Source: 20CM-2-65-7 sp036505175
GTDB lineage: Bacteria; Gemmatimonadota; Gemmatimonadetes; Gemmatimonadales; GWC2-71-9
Reading direction: 5' to 3'
Length of the DNA stretch: 64,000 nucleotides
Assembly (NCBI GenBank): GCA_036505175.1
Contig: DASXTV010000089.1
Location: forward strand, 62,001 to 126,000
Under the pieces are notes generated by a model that did not search any database, was not told where the DNA came from, and saw nothing but the letters and a program-made list of their open reading frames with translations. Positions 1 through 8,601 of this stretch are shown piece by piece. Numbering within the stretch: the first letter of the stretch is position 1; the number at the start of each line of letters is the position of its first letter. A program made the position numbers and the translations under genes.

Positions 1-1711
1 CCAGCTCGTAGTCGCTGCTGATCGTCTGTCCGGCGAGCGTGACCAGGCGCTCGTACCCGGCGGCATCGAGCTTGCCGCTCTCGATCGCTGCTTGATAGTA
101 GATCCGCCGAGTGTAGTCGCCGGACAGCTCACCGAACTCATCGACCAGTCCTTGAATACCGCGCTTGAGCAGAATCCAGCGTGCACGCTCCTCGGCCTGA
201 TAGCCGGTGCGCCGAAACAGATAGACGAGCGTCTCGGTCAACCAACTCTTGGCGTCGGCGTCGAACGGGCGAACATCGCCGTCGACCTTGTAGATCCTCT
301 CGCCATCAGAGCGGACGGTCACCCGCCGATCGTGAGCGCCGTAATCCACTTCGACGACGACCTGGGTGCCTGGAGTCACCGAGCCGATATCGGTGAAGTC
401 GTCGTTGAACTTGAACTTGCCATTGGCGGAAAGGCGGATCGTGCACCCACCAACCGAGGTGACGATCGTGATTTCGTCATTCTCCTGATGCGTGCTCGAG
501 CTCGAGTGCTTCGTTTGGCCGGAGCACCCGCGCAGGGTGTCGATTCCCAGGCGTTGCCGCGGCGGCAGCGCGGTCCTGCGTGTCGCGAGGAGCGGTGAAG
601 GAAGCCGAGGAATCGTGTCTATCGTACCAGGGGCGCCGAAAGCCGCCGTGGGTTCCGCAATGCGGGGCGCCGCTGCGGCGAGGGGGAGCACGACCACGAT
701 GGCCACAATCCACGCCGGCAAGGCCGATCGCGTGGAGAGGGTGTCCCGGCGGCGCCGGCCGTCGAGCACGTCGAGCAGCCGAGTGGCCAGCTGTGCGGGA
801 CGCGCCATCGCGACACTGGCGAGCGACGTCGCCCGCGCGGCGCGTAAGCCGCGCGCAATGTCGAGCAGATGCGTGGCATAGGAGGACGGCGTTGCGCCGG
901 CGCGCAGCACATGATCGTCGCAGGCGCGCTCGCGCTCTTCGCGGAGGCGCATCGCCGCGAGCCACACGAGTGGATGGAACCAGTAGACCGCGCACGCGAT
1001 CCGCGCGATCAACTGGATCAGGAAATCGTGACGCTTCACATGCGCCAACTCGTGCAGCAGCACGGCGCGCCGCCGCTCCGCAGTCCAGTCATCGGCTTCG
1101 GCGGGCAGCAGAATCACCGGCCGGCGGATGCCCCACGTCATCGGCATCGCTGGCCCCTTCGCCTGCAACACGCGGACGTGTCGTGTGAGACCCAGCTCCA
1201 GGGATAACGCCTCGACGAGGGTGAGCCACGCCTCGTCCTCGACCGGCCGAGTCACGCGGTCGAGCCAGGCAGTGCGGGCCATTCCCACCGCGAGCAGCAT
1301 CAGTACGGCGGCGACGCCGCTCAGCCACACGGGCACGACGAGCCCGGTCCAGTCGACTGTCAGGCTCCAGCGCACCGGGCCTCCATCGACCCTGGTGGAC
1401 GGTGCAAGCGGCGCCGTAACCTTTGCGGGGGGGGCCGGCGCGTGCGATGTGGCCCGCGGTCCGAGCAGTGGCGCGCCCGCGACCCGTGCCGCGTGAAAGG
1501 CAACCGGCACGTCGAGGCGCGGCCAGCCCGCAAGACTCCAATTGGGAAGTAGTGCGGACGCGAGTGGCAACACGAGAACGCCGCCGCAGGCAAGTGTCCA
1601 GACGAGGTGCCGTAGCGACGCGGGCGAACCGCGCAGGAACAGGGCGACGATCGCGGCGAGCGTCAGCAACACCGTCGCTTTGACAACGGCATCAGCCAGG
1701 ATGGCGATCAT
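1..1711 (-). CDS. M56 family (BlaR1-like) sensor metallopeptidase, partial
   Basis: Membrane zinc metallopeptidase of the BlaR1/MecR1 type, which typically senses a cell-wall signal and triggers removal of the BlaI repressor. The frame is open from the ATG at 1711 to the window edge (about 570 residues visible, C terminus missing). Hydrophobic segments lie near residues 1-26, 37-56, 105-130 and around 330. The zinc motif HELAH is at about 220-224, followed by VKRHD. Instead of a beta-lactam-binding penicillin-binding domain, the visible C-terminal part is a soluble region with GKFKFNDDF and a run of charged helices, so the signal is probably not a beta-lactam. The start follows the blaI stop by one base (TGA-C-ATG), indicating translational coupling. 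The frame was read directly from the reverse complement without meeting a stop. Confidence 0.88.
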   Translation of the reverse strand, partial: MIAILADAVVKATVLLTLAAIVALFLRGSPASLRHLVWTLACGGVLVLPLASALLPNWSLAGWPRLDVPVAFHAARVAGAPLLGPRATSHAPAPPAKVTAPLAPSTRVDGGPVRWSLTVDWTGLVVPVWLSGVAAVLMLLAVGMARTAWLDRVTRPVEDEAWLTLVEALSLELGLTRHVRVLQAKGPAMPMTWGIRRPVILLPAEADDWTAERRRAVLLHELAHVKRHDFLIQLIARIACAVYWFHPLVWLAAMRLREERERACDDHVLRAGATPSSYATHLLDIARGLRAARATSLASVAMARPAQLATRLLDVLDGRRRRDTLSTRSALPAWIVAIVVVLPLAAAAPRIAEPTAAFGAPGTIDTIPRLPSPLLATRRTALPPRQRLGIDTLRGCSGQTKHSSSSTHQENDEITIVTSVGGCTIRLSANGKFKFNDDFTDIGSVTPGTQVVVEVDYGAHDRRVTVRSDGERIYKVDGDVRPFDADAKSWLTETLVYLFRRTGYQAEERARWILLKRGIQGLVDEFGELSGDYTRRIYYQAAIESGKLDAAGYERLVTLAGQTISSDYEL

Positions 1712-1712
1712 G

Positions 1713-2102
1713 TCAGCGGCCCTCCTTCCGCGCGTCGGCGATCAGCTGGCTCAATCGTGCCAGCTCCGCGTCGGAGAGGCGTGTGGAAGAAAGATCGAGC
1801 AGCGCCGCGACGGCCTGCTCCGTGGAACCGTCGAAGAACGTGTGCAGCAGTTGGCGCAGCGCCGATTGCCGGGCTCGCTCGCGCGGCACCGTCGGCACGA
1901 ACACATAGCGCGGGCCGTCTTCCTCGTGACGTAGATGCCCCTTCTCCTCGAGCACCCGCAACAGCGCGCGGACGGCGGAATAACTGGGTGGATCCGCGAG
2001 CTGGTCGAGCACTTCGGCGGCGGTCGCACGGCCGGAACGATAGATCACATCCATGATCTCCCGTTCACGACGGCTCAGCTGGGTGTTCGTTTCTTTGGAC
2101 AT
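1713..2102 (-). CDS. BlaI/MecI/CopY family transcriptional repressor
   Basis: A 129-residue winged-helix repressor, the usual size for BlaI. Residues 8-75 form the DNA-binding domain (SRREREIMDVIY, then TAAEVLDQL and SAVRALLRVLEEKGHL), followed by a helical dimerisation tail (residues 85-129). The start at 2102 (MSKETN) is chosen because it gives the canonical N terminus; an upstream in-frame extension runs through the operator DNA and is not plausible. It is the first gene of a two-gene unit with the M56 peptidase and most likely represses its own operon through the two palindromes at 2127-2163. Confidence 0.93.
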   Translation of the reverse strand: MSKETNTQLSRREREIMDVIYRSGRATAAEVLDQLADPPSYSAVRALLRVLEEKGHLRHEEDGPRYVFVPTVPRERARQSALRQLLHTFFDGSTEQAVAALLDLSSTRLSDAELARLSQLIADARKEGR

Positions 2103-2126
2103 GGCGAAGCCCCCAACGGTTGCTAA

Positions 2127-2142
2127 TGCTAAAAAATTAGCA
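2127..2142. promoter_or_regulatory. BlaI operator 1 (TGCTA-N6-TAGCA)
   Basis: Dyad with half sites TGCTA and TAGCA separated by six A/T bases, 25 bp upstream of the blaI start. An AT-rich palindrome in GC-rich DNA just before a blaI start is the typical position of a BlaI operator. The same dyad with the same 6-bp spacer recurs at 2148-2163. Binding is inferred. Confidence 0.75.
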
Positions 2143-2147
2143 TCTAC

Positions 2148-2163
2148 TGCTAAGAAAGTAGCA
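2148..2163. promoter_or_regulatory. BlaI operator 2 (TGCTA-N6-TAGCA)
   Basis: Second copy of the TGCTA-N6-TAGCA dyad. Its centre is 21 bp from that of the first copy, about two helical turns, so two repressor dimers would sit on the same DNA face. Confidence 0.75.
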
Positions 2164-2188
2164 TTGGGGGGTTTGCTGTCAAGCCGGG

Positions 2189-2755
2189 CTAGTTGCTGGG
2201 GAACCCTGGGGCGGCCCGCACCTGCCGGGCCTGCCACAGGTGGCGCCGCTCGTGCGCGATGACGAACTGGAGATACGCGCCCAGCGGTAAACGCAGCAAG
2301 CGGTTCACGGGGGATATCGTCCTGACGTGCGCCAGGTCCAGACCATCCGCCTGGCGCACCCGCTCGGCCAGTCGATCCCGCACGGTGGTGAACTCGCGAA
2401 GCACGTCCGCACCGCGATACGTCGCCCCGGCGGACAACGCAAAGATTGGAAATGTCCTCATCCGGCGCTTCGGGGGCGGCTCCATCGATGCGACCATCCA
2501 GCGGGAGAACCATCCGTAGCGGAACGGACCTGGCGCCGTTTTGCCTTTGGACCGGCCTTCCGCAATCGCCCGATCAAAGGCCGGCAGTGTCTTCGTTACG
2601 GCGACGTTCAGGTGCTGCAGGCACTCGGCGATCGACCAGCGGGCCTCGCCGGGATGCCAATTGACCTGCGCGTCGCTCAGCCCGGCGGCGACCGCATGCC
2701 CCTCCCTTTTGATCGCGTCGAGCTGGTCCAGCATCGATTGAAGTTCTGGACTCAT
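2189..2755 (-). CDS. DinB/YfiT-like four-helix putative metalloenzyme
   Basis: A 188-residue protein of the DinB superfamily, metal-binding four-helix bundles that include thiol-dependent transferases and many proteins of unknown role. The expected three metal-binding histidines are present: H48 in AECLQHLN, and H168 and H172 in the C-terminal AHERRHLWQ motif. Cytoplasmic; no signal peptide. Start at 2755 (MSPELQSML) is preceded by a purine-rich GAGGGCAGGG at good distance; the longer frame adds 12 poorly conserved-looking residues. The substrate cannot be told from sequence. Stands alone between blaI and the S9 peptidase. Confidence 0.82.
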   Translation of the reverse strand: MSPELQSMLDQLDAIKREGHAVAAGLSDAQVNWHPGEARWSIAECLQHLNVAVTKTLPAFDRAIAEGRSKGKTAPGPFRYGWFSRWMVASMEPPPKRRMRTFPIFALSAGATYRGADVLREFTTVRDRLAERVRQADGLDLAHVRTISPVNRLLRLPLGAYLQFVIAHERRHLWQARQVRAAPGFPSN

Positions 2756-2838
2756 GACATCCCTGCCCTCATCGAGGCGGCCCGCTCGCACCCCAATCGT
2801 GCGGTGCGAGCGGACGCGCTGCGAAGGTTGCGCAGGCC

Positions 2839-4896
2839 TTAGTGCTGGCGCGTCGCGTCGCCGCTACTCGCTGCTGCTTCGCTCCCAAGGCGGTGCTGCT
2901 GATACCAGCTCATCATGTAGAGCTGTGTTCTCAGGAAATTCGACGGTTTGGAGCTCGTGCCGTGGTACTCGCCGTTGAAGCGGAGCATCACGACCGGCAC
3001 CTTCAGCATCTTCAGCGCCGAGTAGTACTCCTCGGTTTGCGGCATCGGCGTCCGCAGATCGAGCTCACCGGTCATGAGCAGCGTCGGCGTCTTCACGTTG
3101 CCGACGTACGCGAGTGACGACTGCTTGATCCACTGTTCCGGCTTTTCCCAGAACGGCGCGTCGAAGAAGGCGTAGGTGAACAGCGGGATGTCGGTCTGTC
3201 CGGCCATACTCATCCAGTCGATCACCGGGCAGCGAACGGCGGCCGCCGCAAACCGCGTGGTGTGACCGATCACCCAGCTCGAGAGCACCCCGCCGCCCGA
3301 GCAACCGCCGACGTACATGCGCTGCGTGTCGATATAGCCGCGGCCGACGACGGTATCGACGCCCGCCATCAGGTCGTCGTAATCGACGCTGGGATAGGCG
3401 CGCTCGATCGCATTGCCGAACGTGCTGCCGTACCCGGTGCTGCCACGCGGATTCGTGATGAGCACCACGAAGCCGTTGGCCGCGAAGTTCTGCAGCTGAT
3501 AGCTGAACGCGCCGTTGTACATACCGTGCGGGCCGCCGTGGATCTCCATGATGAGCGGATACTTCTTCGTGCGATCGAAGCCGGGCGGCTTGATGATCCA
3601 TCCCTGCACCCGCGCGTCGCCGGTCGAGGTATACCAGACTTCTTCCTCGGCGCCGAGCTTGATGCCCTGGAGCACATCGGCGTTCACGCTCGTGAGGCGG
3701 GTGACCGGCTGGGCGCGCCGCAGACTGAATCGCACGACGTCGGCCGGATCATCGGCGTCGGAACGGACGCCTACCGCGTTAAAGTCCCGCGATATCGAGG
3801 TGAGCGACAACATCTGATTGCCCTCGGTCACACGGCGATTGCCGCCCCGCAGTCCCGCGAAGTACACGTTGCTGGTTCCTTGCTCGGCAAGCGCGAAGAA
3901 CACGCCGCTGCCGTCGGGACTCCAGCGCACGTTGCCGGGATCGCGATCGTACGTGGTCAGCGCGTGCATGCCGCTGCCGTCCATGCCGATTGTCCAGACT
4001 TCGTCCGCACGGTACGAGAAGGTGCCGTATTCACGCCCGGTGAAGGCCACGGCGCGGCCGTCCGGTGAGACGACCGGGGTCGACCACCCACCCTTCTTGG
4101 TGACGAGTTGCCGCACGGTGCCGCTCTGCACGTCCACGGTATAGAGATAGGACTCGCGATAGCGGTAGTCGGCGTCGGCTTCCCGCAGCCCGTCGAAGAC
4201 AATCGTGCGGCCGTCAGGGGTCCAGTCGTAGTTGAGTCCCGAGCCGAGCTCGCTGGTGGCGAAATCGCCTTTCGTGAGCTGCCGCTCCGTGCCGCCCTCA
4301 GCCGGAACCAGGAAGATCTGGGTCGTACCTTGTTCGATGAACCCGGTGCGGTCGCGCCGATAATGCAGCCGGTCCACGACGCGCGGCGCCGGCGTCCACT
4401 TGGCGCCCTCCGGCGCGGCCGGCATGCTGATCTTCCACGGCGTTTCGCTCTTCACCAGCATCGTGAACGCGAGCGACCGTCCGTCGGGCGACCAGCTCAG
4501 GTTGCCCGGCGTTTCGCTCACCCGCGTGACCTGCGATGTGGCACCCTCGGCATCCATCCAGCGCACGAACACCTGGGTGCCCTTGGGCTCGCCATCGGCG
4601 AAATACGCGATGCGCGTGCCATCGGGCGACCACCGCGCATTCGAACCCTTCACGAGAAAGCGGCTCTTCGAGCCGTCGGCATTCATGATCCAGAGACCCG
4701 AATCCCAGCGGTCTTCGACCTTGTTCACCCAGCGACGGGTGTACACGATCTGCGAGCCGTCGGGGGACGTCTGCGGATCCGCGACCTGTTCCCAGTCGAG
4801 ATAATGGTTGACGGTGAGTAGCGTATCGGATGCGGTTTCTTGACTACGGGCAACGGCAGGAGCAAAGAGCAGCGCAGCTACCAGCACGGAACGCAT
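2839..4896 (-). CDS. S9 family (prolyl oligopeptidase-type) secreted peptidase
   Basis: Secreted serine peptidase of family S9 (acyl-aminoacyl-peptidase / dipeptidyl aminopeptidase type), 685 residues. Residues 1-19 are a signal peptide (LVAALLFAPAVARS). Residues 25-400 form the beta-propeller, with repeated TolB-like blades of the form SPDG (WSPDGTRIAY, WSPDGRSLAF, SPDGRAVAF). The C-terminal alpha/beta hydrolase has nucleophile S533 in GGCSGGG, acid D613 in GELDLRTP and H645 in GEYHGTS, so the triad is complete. The start at 4896 is set by the signal peptide; the longer frame runs into the repeat at 4934-5018. Likely scavenges oligopeptides in the periplasm. Confidence 0.95.
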   Translation of the reverse strand: MRSVLVAALLFAPAVARSQETASDTLLTVNHYLDWEQVADPQTSPDGSQIVYTRRWVNKVEDRWDSGLWIMNADGSKSRFLVKGSNARWSPDGTRIAYFADGEPKGTQVFVRWMDAEGATSQVTRVSETPGNLSWSPDGRSLAFTMLVKSETPWKISMPAAPEGAKWTPAPRVVDRLHYRRDRTGFIEQGTTQIFLVPAEGGTERQLTKGDFATSELGSGLNYDWTPDGRTIVFDGLREADADYRYRESYLYTVDVQSGTVRQLVTKKGGWSTPVVSPDGRAVAFTGREYGTFSYRADEVWTIGMDGSGMHALTTYDRDPGNVRWSPDGSGVFFALAEQGTSNVYFAGLRGGNRRVTEGNQMLSLTSISRDFNAVGVRSDADDPADVVRFSLRRAQPVTRLTSVNADVLQGIKLGAEEEVWYTSTGDARVQGWIIKPPGFDRTKKYPLIMEIHGGPHGMYNGAFSYQLQNFAANGFVVLITNPRGSTGYGSTFGNAIERAYPSVDYDDLMAGVDTVVGRGYIDTQRMYVGGCSGGGVLSSWVIGHTTRFAAAAVRCPVIDWMSMAGQTDIPLFTYAFFDAPFWEKPEQWIKQSSLAYVGNVKTPTLLMTGELDLRTPMPQTEEYYSALKMLKVPVVMLRFNGEYHGTSSKPSNFLRTQLYMMSWYQQHRLGSEAAASSGDATRQH

Positions 4897-4933
4897 AGGG
4901 CCTCCGCGGACGACTGCCAAGTGGAGAGGAGTT

Positions 4934-5018
4934 CGCGAGTGAACTCGCGGCTCGGCAGCTCCCGCACAAGCGGGGACGCCCCGTTTCGGGGAGATGCCGA
5001 GTCGCGGCTTCAGCCGCG
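4934..5018. repeat. Tripartite hairpin repeat, copy C (inverted orientation)
   Basis: Three adjacent structures: a 7-bp hairpin with GA loop (4934-4949, CGCGAGT/ACTCGCG); a stem CTCGGCA/TGCCGAG (4951-4957 with 4995-5001) that encloses two small GC hairpins (4961-4974 and 4979-4991); and a 7-bp hairpin with TC loop (5003-5018, CGCGGCT/AGCCGCG). The same plan recurs at 12353 and 18893. It lies between the methyltransferase stop and the S9 peptidase start, both on the minus strand. Confidence 0.75.
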
Positions 5019-5049
5019 CAATCATATCTCTAAGAGAACCTGCGGTACC

Positions 5050-5772
5050 TCATTGGGCCAGCCCGTCCTTCGGCGTCCCGATCAGGTATGATCCGCGCAG
5101 CGGCGACGAACCTGCCCTGAATTCGCCGATGTCCCAGTCGTACGTGTCTAGCCCCCGCACGAGCTGCCCGAGCTCGGCGCGCGAATAGGTCCGCAGACAC
5201 GATACGACGCCGTCGAAGGTCCCTACCAGCGGGAGGATAGGCGGCAAATAGGTCCAGAAGAAGCGGGACCAGCGCCACGGTCGCATGAACGGGACTGCCA
5301 GGACGGTTCCAAGCCATGTGAAGGCGACCACGGCGATCTCGAGGGGCGCGCGCCGCGCGATTTCGAAGATCGCGATCCCCTGACCGCGGCGGACGGCATC
5401 GGCGAGGATGGCGTGCGCGTCGGCGGGAGCAAAATGGTGGAACGCCGTGAATATCGTGCGAAAACCATCGAGCCCCGCCGGAACCGCCCGCGCATCAACC
5501 TGCTGGACGCTGACGCTGTGCGGGTACAGATCGGTCATCACGACCGGGACTCCCACCTGCGTGGCCAGCCGGCGCCACGGCCCGCCGGCCCCCGAGCAGA
5601 GGTCAACGATCCGGCGGGCCTTGGTGCGCGCAACGGCGGCGCCCAGCAAGGGACCAGCGGCGTCGTAGGCTCGGCCCACATCCACGAAAAACGCCAGGAA
5701 GTCGGTCAGTGCGTCGCGCAGCGAACGCGGGCACCACGGGAGGTCGTGGATTTCGACGAGATGCAGCCGCAT
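5050..5772 (-). CDS. Class I SAM-dependent methyltransferase-like protein
   Basis: About 240 residues. A Rossmann-type SAM-binding motif I, VDLCSGAGGPW, lies at about residue 57, followed by an acidic strand end (VVMTDLYP) and a post-motif FTAFHHF similar to ubiE-like methyltransferases. A hydrophobic stretch at about 145-165 (VVAFTWLGTVLAVPF) suggests membrane contact and a lipid or hydrophobic substrate. The frame begins GTG-ATG; the ATG at 5772 is used. Divergent from the five-gene cassette that starts at 5834, with only about 60 bp between them. Substrate unknown. Confidence 0.78.
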   Translation of the reverse strand: MRLHLVEIHDLPWCPRSLRDALTDFLAFFVDVGRAYDAAGPLLGAAVARTKARRIVDLCSGAGGPWRRLATQVGVPVVMTDLYPHSVSVQQVDARAVPAGLDGFRTIFTAFHHFAPADAHAILADAVRRGQGIAIFEIARRAPLEIAVVAFTWLGTVLAVPFMRPWRWSRFFWTYLPPILPLVGTFDGVVSCLRTYSRAELGQLVRGLDTYDWDIGEFRAGSSPLRGSYLIGTPKDGLAQ

Positions 5773-5833
5773 CACAGCAAAGTTAGATTTCGCGCCCGAT
5801 TATGGACAATTTCGAGCCTCCGGCGACGACCAC

Positions 5834-7027
5834 GTGAGCCTCCGGACCACGCCGTTTCATTCCCGCACGGGTCCGCTGTCTGAAGGCCAGGCCTGGCGGC
5901 GCTGGGCCGGTTATGTCGTCGCCAGCTCGTACGAGCTGTCGCACGATCGCGAGTATCACGCGATCCGGAATTCAGCGGCGCTGTTCGACGTCTCCCCCCT
6001 CTACAAATACCTCGTCACCGGCCGCGACGCGGCTCGGCTGCTCGATCATGTCGTGACGCGCAACGTGGGTAGGGCGAAAACCGGACAGGTGCTGTACACG
6101 CCGTGGTGCGACAACGAGGGAAAGCAAATCGACGACGGGACGATCTCCGTCCTCGGCGAACAGACATTTCGCATGACGTCGGCCGATCCGACGCTGCGCT
6201 GGCTCCATCTCAACTCGTCCGGTCTCGACGTCACGATCGACGATGTCTCGGACACCACTGCCGCGCTGTCGCTGCAGGGGCCCAGCTCGCGCGAGATTCT
6301 CCAGATCGCCGCCGAGCGCGATCTGTCCGCGCTCAAATTCTTCCGGCTGACGAGCGCCACGATCCGTGGCATTCCCGTGACCATTTCGCGCACCGGCTAC
6401 ACCGGCGACCTCGGCTACGAAGTGTGGGTCGACGCGGCGCAGGCGGTGGCGCTGTGGGACGCACTGATCGAAACCGGCACGCCGTTCGGCATCACACCGG
6501 CGGGGATGCTGGCGCTCGACGTCGCGCGCATCGAAGCGGGACTGTTGCTGATCGAAGTGGACTACTTCTCGTCGCGGCATGCGCTGATCGAAGCGCAGAA
6601 GTCTTCGCCGCTCGAGCTCGGGCTCGGCTGGACCGTCGCGACGGACAAGGAGCGCTACAACGGGCAGGCGGCGCTCGAGGCCGAGCGCCGGCGCGGACCC
6701 GCATGGCAGTTCACCGGCCTCACAGTGGACTGGGACTCGCTCGAACAACTGTACGCCGAGGTCGGCTTGCCGCCTCGCCTCCCGACGCAGGCGTGGCGGA
6801 CCAGCGTGCCGATCTACGATCGCGGCGGCCACCAGCAGTTGGGTTACGCGACGAGCGGCGGCTGGTCGCCGCTGCTCAAGCGCTATATGGCGTTGGCGCA
6901 TCTCGGATCCGAGCATGCTCCCGGAACGGAAGTCCGTATGGAGGTCACCGTGGAGCATCATCGCAAGCAGGCGAAGGCGCACGTCACGCCGCTGCCGTTC
7001 TTCAACCCCGAGCGCAAGCGGGCATGA
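5834..7027 (+). CDS. GcvT-like aminomethyltransferase (folate-binding family)
   Basis: A 397-residue protein of the GcvT/YgfZ/dimethylglycine-dehydrogenase-tail family, which moves a one-carbon unit from an aminomethyl donor to tetrahydrofolate. The N-terminal FDVSPLYKYLVTGRDA region is typical of GcvT. The acidic pair D100-D101 (KQIDDG) matches the place of the essential GcvT aspartate, and SRTGYTGDLGYEVWV (about 184-200) is the family signature. The GTG start at 5834 has no clear ribosome binding site. It is first of five overlapping genes (ATGA overlap with the next at 7024). No gcvH, gcvP or lipoyl genes lie nearby, so it is unlikely to be the housekeeping glycine cleavage T protein; a free-standing demethylation step is more likely. 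Confidence 0.85.
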   Translation: MSLRTTPFHSRTGPLSEGQAWRRWAGYVVASSYELSHDREYHAIRNSAALFDVSPLYKYLVTGRDAARLLDHVVTRNVGRAKTGQVLYTPWCDNEGKQIDDGTISVLGEQTFRMTSADPTLRWLHLNSSGLDVTIDDVSDTTAALSLQGPSSREILQIAAERDLSALKFFRLTSATIRGIPVTISRTGYTGDLGYEVWVDAAQAVALWDALIETGTPFGITPAGMLALDVARIEAGLLLIEVDYFSSRHALIEAQKSSPLELGLGWTVATDKERYNGQAALEAERRRGPAWQFTGLTVDWDSLEQLYAEVGLPPRLPTQAWRTSVPIYDRGGHQQLGYATSGGWSPLLKRYMALAHLGSEHAPGTEVRMEVTVEHHRKQAKAHVTPLPFFNPERKRA

Positions 7028-8601
7028 CGCGGTACGACGCGATCGTGATCGGCGGCGGCCACAACGGCCTCATCACGGCCGCCTACCTCGCCCGCGCCAA
7101 GAAGTCGGTGCTCGTGCTCGAGCGTCGGCCGCGCGTCGGCGGCGCCGCGGTTACCGAGGAGATCTTCCCCGGCTTCAAGTTTTCGATGTTCTCCTACGTG
7201 GTGTCGCTGCTACGGCCGGAAATCATTCGCGATCTCGATCTGCCGCGGCACGGGCTGCACATCCTGCCGCTCGAGAGCACCGTCACGCCGATGGAGAACG
7301 GCGACTACCTCGCGGCGTGGGCCGATCATGACGAAACCCGGCGCGAGCTGTACCGCCACTCGCCGCGCGACGCCGAGGCGTACGACGAGTACGGCCGCCT
7401 GATGCATTTCATGGCCCAGGCAGTGAAGCCGATCCTCGGCATGGTGCCACCCGATCCGACGTCGTTCGCGCCAAGCGATCTCGCGGGTCTGGTCAAGCTC
7501 GGCAAACACTTCCGCGGCCTCGGCGGCGAGCGGTTGCACGCGCTCGTCAAGCTGATGACGATGAGCTCGGCGGACTTTCTGGATGAGTGGTTCGAGACGG
7601 ATGTGCTCAAGGCCACGAAGTCGGCGAGCGGCATCATCGGCACGTTCCTCGGTCCGCGCTCGCCCGGCACCGCCTACGTGCTCCTTCATCATTACATGGG
7701 CGAACTGGACGGCGTTTTTAGGGCTTGGGGATTCGCGAAAGGGGGCACCGGCGCGGTGAGCGAGGCCATCGCATCCGCCGCCCGCTCGTTCGGGGCTGAG
7801 ATCAGGTGCGATGCTGGCGTTTCGAAGGTCCTCGTGCGTAACGGCCGCGCCACTGGCGTCGTGCTGGAAAACGGCGACGAGTTGCCTGCGGGAATCATCG
7901 TGTCGAGCCTCGACCCGCGCCGCACGTTCCTCCAACTGCTGGAGACCAACCACTTACCGTCTGAATTCGTCGAGGACATCAAGCGCTTCAAGTTCCGCGG
8001 CTCGTCGGGCAAAGTGAACCTGGCGCTGGACTCGCTGCCGAGCTTCACCTGCATGCCGGGGGTCGGGCGGCAGCATCGCGGCGCATTCTCGATCAGTCCC
8101 AGCCTCGACTACGTCGAGCGCGCGTACGACGACGCGAAATACGGCGAATTCTCGCGCCGGCCGTACATGGACATCGTCTTCCCCTCGATGATCGATCCCG
8201 GCATGGCACCGCCGGGGAAGCACGTCATGTCGATCTTCGTGCAGTACGCGCCGTACAACCTGAATGGCGGCTGGACCGACGCGAAGCGCGAAGCGTTCGG
8301 CGACGCGGTCGTGAACACGGTCGAGAGCTTCGCGCCGGGGTTCAAGTCGAAGATCCTGCACCGCCAGGTCATCACGCCGCTCGATATCGAGAAGATTACC
8401 GGTCTCTCCGAGGGCAACATCTTCGCCGGCGAGCTGGCGCTGCATCAGCTGTTCTTTCTGCGTCCCGCGCCGGGGTGGGCAAAATTCGCGACGCCGGTGC
8501 GCGGCTTCTATCAGTGCGGCTCCGGGACGCATCCCGGCGGCGGGATCATGGGTGCGTCGGGACGGTTGGCGGCGATGCGTATTCTCAAGGACGGCCGGTG
8601 A
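7024..8601 (+). CDS. PYROXD2/phytoene desaturase-like FAD oxidoreductase (first paralogue)
   Basis: Predicted FAD-dependent oxidoreductase of 525 residues. The N-terminal dinucleotide-binding motif is complete: IGGGHNG (residues 9-15), acidic E in VLVLERR and the following VGGAAVTEE. The C terminus carries CGSGTHPGGGIMGASG, the FAD-contact signature of the phytoene-desaturase/PYROXD2 group. Despite annotations such as phytoene dehydrogenase, no carotenoid genes are near, and the cluster suggests an amine or amino-acid oxidation. Start at 7024 overlaps the stop of the upstream gene (ATGA); a much longer frame reaching upstream is only a shadow of that gene. Confidence 0.88.
   Translation: MTRYDAIVIGGGHNGLITAAYLARAKKSVLVLERRPRVGGAAVTEEIFPGFKFSMFSYVVSLLRPEIIRDLDLPRHGLHILPLESTVTPMENGDYLAAWADHDETRRELYRHSPRDAEAYDEYGRLMHFMAQAVKPILGMVPPDPTSFAPSDLAGLVKLGKHFRGLGGERLHALVKLMTMSSADFLDEWFETDVLKATKSASGIIGTFLGPRSPGTAYVLLHHYMGELDGVFRAWGFAKGGTGAVSEAIASAARSFGAEIRCDAGVSKVLVRNGRATGVVLENGDELPAGIIVSSLDPRRTFLQLLETNHLPSEFVEDIKRFKFRGSSGKVNLALDSLPSFTCMPGVGRQHRGAFSISPSLDYVERAYDDAKYGEFSRRPYMDIVFPSMIDPGMAPPGKHVMSIFVQYAPYNLNGGWTDAKREAFGDAVVNTVESFAPGFKSKILHRQVITPLDIEKITGLSEGNIFAGELALHQLFFLRPAPGWAKFATPVRGFYQCGSGTHPGGGIMGASGRLAAMRILKDGR

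Noticed and set aside
6103..7023. N-terminal extension of the first flavoprotein frame
   Set aside because: Overlaps the GcvT-like gene out of frame; the dinucleotide-binding motif begins right after ATG 7024.
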